Origin: Euprymna scolopes
Lineage: Eukaryota; Mollusca; Cephalopoda; Sepiida; Sepiolidae
Direction of reading: 5' to 3'
Assembly: GCA_024364805.1 (NCBI GenBank)
Contig: CM044493.1
Span: 60,803,563-60,825,794 of the forward strand
Length of the DNA: 22,232 nucleotides
Shown here: piece by piece, positions 17,450-22,232 of the stretch
Numbering within the stretch: the first letter of the stretch is position 1
Layout: every line of letters begins with the position of its first letter
Translations under genes and position numbers: made by a program
The notes under the pieces: model-generated
What the model was told of the DNA's origin: nothing
Seen by the model: only the letters and a program-made list of their open reading frames with translations
The model's database searches: none

Positions 17450-18562
17450 TTTTATTTCGGACTACCGCGACAGACATACGCAATATGGAAACTGACTTCC
17501 CTTGTACAATCAGGTCCACAGTCTTCAGATCCACAGTATCTCTTAGATCGTGAAGCACTACTTCAACGCCCTCCCCTGGCGAAAAGGTCACATATTTGAT
17601 GAGATCTTTACCTAATACCGTAGATGTCACAACTAGACATGGAAAAGCATGCATTGTCTTTAATGGGTATGAAAGTGGTCCATTCATTAAAGACGTGACT
17701 CACCAGCAGCTCTGTTTGTGTTAATGTGTCACTGATCCCCTTGATATTGTTCTAATTTAAACAAATGATGTTTTACTTTGCTAATCAACAAAACAAACAA
17801 TTGTTCATCAACTTGCTGGGAAATAGTTTGGAGGAAGCAGGTTGTAAAGTAGTCCATACATCTGGAGACACTGACGTATTGATTGTGAAGACTGCTTTAA
17901 AACTGGCACAGACAGAAGAAACCATTTTGATAGCAGATGACACTGACTTATTGGTCCTTCTATGTTATCATGCCAATAGAGATGATTGTTACAACATCTT
18001 CACGCCACAACCAAAGACTAGTGCAAAAAGTGTGAAAGTCTGGAATATCAAAGAGATGAGAACATTTTGGGGAGATGTAGTTTGTTCCAAAATTATTTTC
18101 ATCCATGCACTACATTGATGCACTACATCCAGTGTTCATGAATTGGGAAGGCAGCATCCCTTCGGAAAGTGATTAACAAGAGAACCTTCTTCAACATAGT
18201 AGAAGTGTTTGGCAAGTGTAGTAGCGCAGAAGAGGTTATTGAAGGTAGGGTGAAGGCCTTATTGTACAATGGTAATGATGGGGAAAATATCAATCATCTC
18301 CGGGGAATGGAAAGGTAGAAGCCAGCTAAAATCCAAGGAATGGAGAATGGAAACTTTCACATGGTAATTACAACCAATGAGGACATACTTTCATCCTAGT
18401 TGTGTAGATTTATTGGCTATAATTAGGTGTAACTGTACTTCGCGGTGTACTACAGCAAGATGCAATTGCAGGAAACATGGCATTCAATGTTCAAACTTGT
18501 GCAAAGGCCTTCACTGCACCAACTCACCACAGCCAGCTCTTGATAATGTTATCTTTGACTAG
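17450..18562 (+). pseudogene. Uncharacterised large-protein family, C-terminal part with PIN-like and Cys-rich motifs
   Basis: Recognisable blocks are RQTYAIWKLT and DPQYLLDREALLQR (to 17599), then VTTRHGKACIVFNGYESGP in another frame (about 17620-17690). The longest clean stretch is 17765-18118: NQQNKQLFINLLGNSLEEAG, CKVVHTSGDTDVLIVKTAL, ILIADDTDLLVLLCYHAN and VWNIKEMRTFWG. The paired acidic segments GDTDVLIV and DDTDLLVLL resemble the metal-binding core of PIN/XRN-type nuclease folds; that function is inferred. A 12-13-bp tandem duplication at about 18105-18129 ends this frame. Traces (EVFGKCSSAEEVIEG) link it to 18377-18562, which encodes a Cys-rich tail of pattern C-x-C-x3-C-x4-C-x-C-x6-C-x3-C-x4-C, similar to CXC/tesmin zinc motifs. 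The stop is at 18560-18562. Confidence 0.7.
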
Positions 18563-19500
18563 TTCTTGACGAGAAATGTTCTTCGGTCCGTTCATGAACT
18601 TGCTCTGTGGTGGTTATGCAAGAGCCTTGATCTAGCATTCGACCAACTGACAATTCCTTGATTGTAAATTGTACTTATTTTGTACTTATTTTTTATGAAA
18701 TGTTAGGAATTAATGTGAAAGTTGTTGCCTTGAAAACGGTTACTATGTCTGTTTTGGTACCTTTTATATTCATATTTGTAAAAGAAAGTACAAAAGCATC
18801 AAAGCAATGGTAGGGGCTAGTCATTTATTAAGTCATTTTTCTGGTGTTTATTAAGCATTTAACTACATATTATTGCAATTTAAAACATTAAGAAAATGCC
18901 AAGCTGGCTTGAGGTGGGCCCTTTGTGGGTTATCATGCAAAAATATTTTTTTATTTTTAATTTAATAGTGTTTTTTTTCAGGAAAGCAAGCAAGGACGGT
19001 CCACAAAATTTTATAATTGTTAAAATTGTTTATTGTTTTCCAGAGATAAATATCTTTAGTATCTAACTCTACCCAAATTAATGTTTCCTTATCTTTCTTT
19101 GCTTTGACTTGGTAGAAGTCTTAAATATTTCGTAAATATATTTACCGTGTTTCCGGTGCCCTGATTAATCTATTCTTTATAGAAAGCTTGCAGGCCACCT
19201 GGCCTAGCCTGGTGGTAAAATACGCATAAATATTTTAATTCATGCAAATTTCTTATTTATAATTATAATTGTAAAACCAATTTCTATTGATTCTTATCCA
19301 ATATATAGTAATGATTGCAAAAGTTATTAAAAAAATATTTTTGATGCAATCAACTGAAATCGAAACCATTACGTTTAACGCTCCAGCCTTAGTCGTTATT
19401 GATCTCTCAAGCGTCGTTTGAGCTATCGAGAAATAGTTAGGAAAGGTTAATGATTAAACGACTTTTAGCTATGAATGTTTAATTTTGAGTATGTGCAGAA
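18563..19500. other. 3' flank of the large pseudogene; no other gene
   Basis: This is probably 3' UTR and flank of the large relic for the first few hundred bases. A GC-richer piece at 18898-18938 (CCAAGCTGGCTTGAGGTGGG) stands out and could mark the end of the duplicated unit. Near 19195-19215 an imperfect palindrome, CCACCTGGCCTAGCCTGGTGG, could form a stem. No open frame or RNA gene was recognised. Confidence 0.4.
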
Positions 19501-19569
19501 GGCGTAATGTATTAGTCGACTTACCTTTTTGCCACTTAGCAATTTTGCCGGTTAAAATCAAATCGAACG

Positions 19570-19689
19570 TATGCTACAGGTCTAAATACCCTATATACTA
19601 AATATGAACTTTGTAGACCAAATATTTAGAGAGGTGTTTAGTAGAGACTTTTCACACACACGCCGACAAGGTCACTTTATACATACATA

Positions 19690-19720
<31 letters not shown>

Positions 19721-19722
19721 TA
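19570..19722 (+). repeat. Short interspersed repeat tail with TA tract
   Basis: GTAGACCAAATATTTAGAGA, then CACACACACGCCGACAAGG and GTCACTTTATA, lead into a TA tract (19690-19720). Word order and spacing resemble the tail of the repeat at 10771-11236 (GTAGACTAAAAATTGACAGA, GACA repeats, GTTCACTTTTA, TA tract). The two may be members of one family; similarity is modest. Confidence 0.4.
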
Positions 19723-19731
19723 AGAGAGAAA

Positions 19732-19738
19732 GAGATAA

Positions 19739-19773
<35 letters not shown>
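19732..19773. repeat. (GATA)n microsatellite
   Basis: Nine or so AGAT/GATA units follow the TA tract after an AGAGAGAAAGAG spacer. Confidence 0.95.
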
Positions 19774-20767
19774 TTTTCATGTGCTAGAACATTTTCATAT
19801 TAAAGTTCACGCAATTATTCAGAATGTAAGAACTATGCATAAATAGAATTCAGCGTAATAGTGAAATGAAGTTAATCATATAATAAGAAACCGTAAAAAA
19901 TGAATAGGTAATTAATTAACGCTCGTTTTTTTTCAAAGAATATACAAATTAGTTAACCTTCATGTAGTCGCTCGCACATCCATGACTGAATATATTAAGA
20001 AGTTTTAATACGTTTTAGAGAAAAGGTAGGCTTTTAATATCAATCTCATAGCGAGAAAAAAAACTCAACTTCACAGGTATATATAGACTATTACTTTACG
20101 TTAAGAGAAAAGTATGAACGCTTATAGAATAGAATGATATTTAAAGGCCAGTAAACACTATTTAAAAAAAAAACTTTCTTCTTTGATTTTGCTATTAACA
20201 TTAAAAAGACTCACATCTTTCGTGTTCTGTTTATTCCAAATTTCACGGTTAAATGCCTCAAAATGCCCGACAATTTGTCCCTCGTTTAAAGCTGTCAACT
20301 GTAATAACACATACGATTTATTCGATTTGGTGTATTACCGTATACATAGTTCGTTGAAGAATCCTTAATCGACAGTCGTTGGTGGGCAGTAAAAATCGAT
20401 ATATGTTTAGTCAATATTTCCATGCTAACCAAGTTCTTCGAACATAATTGATTCAGTCGAGGTACCTACTTCAAAAACGTCAACGGGTTTGGAGGCTTTT
20501 TGGAAGACATGGGGGAAAAGATTAACTTGAGGATATTGCGCGGAGGGAGGCGGACGTTTATTTTCAGGAAAATGGTATTAGAATTCTCTCTTGGTCCACA
20601 TATGATCGAGATTAACTCTTAATCGATTCTTGTCTGTGAGATGTGGCTTCCGATCTCTTTTCTGATGTTTTTTTCTTCCGTTATTTGTAGGTACGTAACT
20701 ATCTTTATAAAATGCGTTTATTGCCCTGATTGTTGCAGCGAAAGAGTCTGTATATTGATGACTATAT
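19774..20767. other. Intergenic DNA, no gene seen
   Basis: No gene, RNA or element boundary was recognised. The small plus-strand open frame at 20183-20368 has no recognisable motif. A G-rich patch at about 20535-20556 (GCGCGGAGGGAGGCGGACG) contrasts with the AT-rich surroundings. Confidence 0.5.
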
Positions 20768-21125
20768 AATAGTGTTGGGGCGATTATTCGGAATCGGGAA
20801 TCGGACAAATCGGAACTTTGATTGGTATCGCAATCGGAAGAATTTGTGTCTATTTTCCGATGCTGAAAACAATTATTTTTATCATCTTTTTTGTCTAAAA
20901 CAAAATTTTCCACTGCTGATAGTTATGATAAAATAAATATTTATTGATAGTGTATTTTTTATTTTGAAGAATATATATGCTCATTCAACGTGTGATTTTA
21001 CGGTAATCTGGAAAAATAACAACTCATATTCTTTATAAATGTCATAATATATCACTAAGATTTAGTGATTTATAAAGAATCAGAATCGGTAATTATATCG
21101 GTGTCGGTAATTGTATCGAACTCAG
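20768..21125 (+). mobile_element. Candidate hAT-type MITE with AATCGG subrepeats
   Basis: The left edge TAGTGTTGGGGCGATTATTC resembles hAT-type terminal repeats (CAGxGxTGGGCGATTA). ATCGG words follow (GGAATCGGGAATCGG, AAATCGG, CAATCGG). ATCGG words recur near the right end at 21083-21117 (CAGAATCGG, TATCGGTGTCGG, TGTATCG). A hairpin at 21028-21080 lies inside. A proper right terminal repeat and 8-bp target duplication were not found, so it may be truncated. It is non-coding; the minus-strand frame at 20578-20913 that crosses the left edge is accidental. Confidence 0.4.
21028..21080. repeat. Inverted repeat (hairpin) inside candidate MITE
   Basis: ATTCTTTATAAAT at 21028-21040 pairs with ATTTATAAAGAAT ending at 21080. 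Inside, ATCACTAA pairs with TTAGTGAT. The left arm carries about ten extra bases (GTCATAATAT) that bulge out. Confidence 0.75.
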
Positions 21126-21132
21126 GAAAATA

Positions 21133-21170
21133 TTGGTTGGTTGGTTTGTTTGTTGGTTGGTTTTGTTTTA
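21133..21170. repeat. (TTGG)n/(TTTG)n microsatellite
   Basis: TTGG units switch to TTTG and back, then run into TTTTGTTTTA. No function is implied. Confidence 0.85.
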
Positions 21171-21269
21171 CGGCATATCAACCCCTTTCAGGTTATTTAA
21201 TGCCGAATCTTAAGATTTTGAAAAATAATTTTTAATAGAATATATTTGTTGTTTTCAAGTGCATTTCTG

Positions 21270-21448
21270 TTTAACCCATGGTTCGGACCCTAAGAGGTAC
21301 TACCACTCCGGGTCAGAGTGGACCTTGGAGCAATGGCAATTAAAGGGTGGCTCCACACTCCCCAAAGCCCGCAAGCTGGGGCCTCATCATTGGATATAGT
21401 TTATGGTCATATCCAGGACCAGAAAATATTGGAATCGTTCACCACTAC
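21270..21448. repeat. GC-richer block, probable interspersed repeat
   Basis: This ~180-bp block is clearly richer in G and C than its flanks. It holds repeated words such as GTCAGAGTGGACC and GGGTGGCTCCACACTCCCC, and it ends directly at a TA microsatellite. That layout (compact non-coding body, microsatellite tail) fits a SINE or a satellite-linked repeat. No A/B box promoter was convincingly found. The overlapping open frames that run from here into the TA tract encode only Tyr-Ile runs and are not genes. Confidence 0.35.
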
Positions 21449-21496
21449 TGTATATATATATCTATATGTATATCTATATCTATCTATCTATCTATA

Positions 21497-21562
<66 letters not shown>
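21449..21562. repeat. (TA)n/(TATC)n microsatellite
   Basis: A TA tract with TATC and TATG interruptions runs up to the proposed left end of the Tc1-like transposon. Confidence 0.95.
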
Positions 21563-21563
<1 letters not shown>

Positions 21564-22232
21564 TCATGAGCAAAAAAATGAGCCAAGATTAAAAGAAGGG
21601 AGAAATCGATTTTTCAATATGTTTCCATTAATTTTTGTTAATTTTAACTGAAAATTTCTATTTTGCAGATCATTATTATCATAGCATATAATAATAAGTG
21701 AAAAAATTAATCCTAAAAATGGTAAGACTGCATCTTGGCGAGGATATAAAAAAACGAATTACAGGATTGAGGCAGTCCAAAATGACTTACAAGCAATTTT
21801 TTGATATTTTAAGAAAACAAAATGTGAAAACATATCTTTCCATAGTGAAGCAAATTGCTCAAAGGTTTGAAGTCAAACGCTTGAGAAAAAGGAAATCTGG
21901 ATCTGGTCGCCCTAGAACATTGACTTTGAAGGACGACCACAGGCTTAAATTAACTGTTTTGAAGGATCGAAAGAAAACTTATGTTGACCATAGCAAAGAA
22001 TTTAAAACAGGGGCTGGAAATTCTCTTTCTAGATATGCAATATCTAAACGAATGGAAAAATGGAATTTTCCTCTAAAAGGTGTACAGAGAAGACATTTTA
22101 TCTAAGAAGAATATCAACGATAGAAAGAGATTTTTCTCCTGTTATGGCAAAAAAGATACAGACCGGTTCAGGAATGTTTTCTTGTTAGATGTATTAAGAT
22201 TTTGTCTTGTTAGTGATGCTCCCGATGCTCCC
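21563..22232 (+). mobile_element. Tc1-like transposon, 5' half, runs off the window
   Basis: The proposed left end CTCATGAGCAAAAAAATGAG follows directly after TA, the target of Tc1/mariner elements. The transposase ORF begins about 155 bp inside. The right end lies beyond the window, so terminal repeats cannot be compared. Insertion into a TA microsatellite fits the TA target preference. Sequence differs from the Tc1-like element at 13100-14067. Confidence 0.65.
21719..22232 (+). pseudogene. Tc1-like transposase, N-terminal DNA-binding half, partial
   Basis: ATG at 21719-21721 is chosen because it gives MVRLHLGEDIKKRITGLRQS, a typical start of the first helix-turn-helix; an upstream GTG at 21698 adds nothing recognisable. 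Residues about 1-50 form HTH 1. A GRPRTLT motif near residue 62 is the AT-hook-like linker of Tc1 transposases, and residues about 70-120 form HTH 2 (AISKRMEKWNFPLKG). A stop at 22103-22105 ends this frame. Family-like sequence continues one frame over (SKKNINDRKRFFSCYGKK) to the window end, so a frameshift lies near 22100. A VSD at about 22210 could be the first catalytic Asp, but that is uncertain. The catalytic domain lies mostly outside the window. Confidence 0.75.

Noticed and set aside
17406-17687. 93-codon minus-strand open frame
   Set aside because: Antisense to recognisable plus-strand family blocks (DPQYLLDREALLQR and VFNGYESGP).
18965-18985. Possible splice acceptor (TTTTTTTTCAG followed by GAAAG)
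   Set aside because: No open coding stretch follows and no matching donor or gene was seen.
20578-20913. 111-codon minus-strand open frame
   Set aside because: Crosses the edge of the candidate MITE; half its residues come from AATCGG repeats.
21318-21651. Three overlapping plus-strand open frames
   Set aside because: All run through the TA/TATC microsatellite in different frames.

Overview
The window looks like intergenic DNA from an AT-rich animal genome, most likely a mollusc and plausibly a cephalopod such as an octopus. That is inferred from the low GC, the many long (TA)n tracts, and the mix of a Penelope-like element, Tc1/mariner elements and a Jockey/CR1-type LINE. No intact host gene is supported. 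Almost everything recognisable is a mobile-element fossil or a broken multi-copy-type gene.

Layout: 1-245 is a TTG-rich simple repeat. 1555-1880 holds an imperfect tandem duplication. 3016-4236 is a 5'-truncated LINE on the minus strand with a 7-bp target-site duplication. 4260-4568 is an unexplained open stretch on the minus strand. About 4653-4972 is a degenerate minisatellite with a 25-bp period. 5935-6450 is a second fragment of the same LINE family on the plus strand. 6889-7544 is an internally deleted mariner with both terminal repeats. 8188-8669 is AT-rich with two TA tracts. 8670-10762 is a rearranged Penelope-like locus: an inverted 5' piece, an RT-to-endonuclease body, a leader, and the start of a second copy. 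10771-11236 is an interspersed repeat ending in GACA and TA microsatellites. About 12186-12703 resembles a solo LTR.

13100-14067 is a Tc1-like element with roughly 195-bp terminal inverted repeats and a DD37E-type catalytic spacing. 14164-18562 is a decayed, intronless copy of a very large protein of an uncharacterised family, with a PIN/XRN-like DTDLLVLL block and a Cys-rich tail. It is split by a third LINE fragment at 15081-15934. 18563-20767 is mostly empty apart from a short repeat and GATA/TA tracts. 20768-21125 is a candidate hAT-type MITE. 21270-21448 is a GC-richer block. 21563 to the window end is the 5' half of another Tc1-like transposon that appears to have landed in a TA microsatellite.

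Nothing here forms an operon or pathway. The interest lies in the history: nested insertions, inverted pieces that look like replication or template-switch products, and the large uncharacterised gene family. Family names come from recognising conserved protein motifs by eye, since no search was possible.
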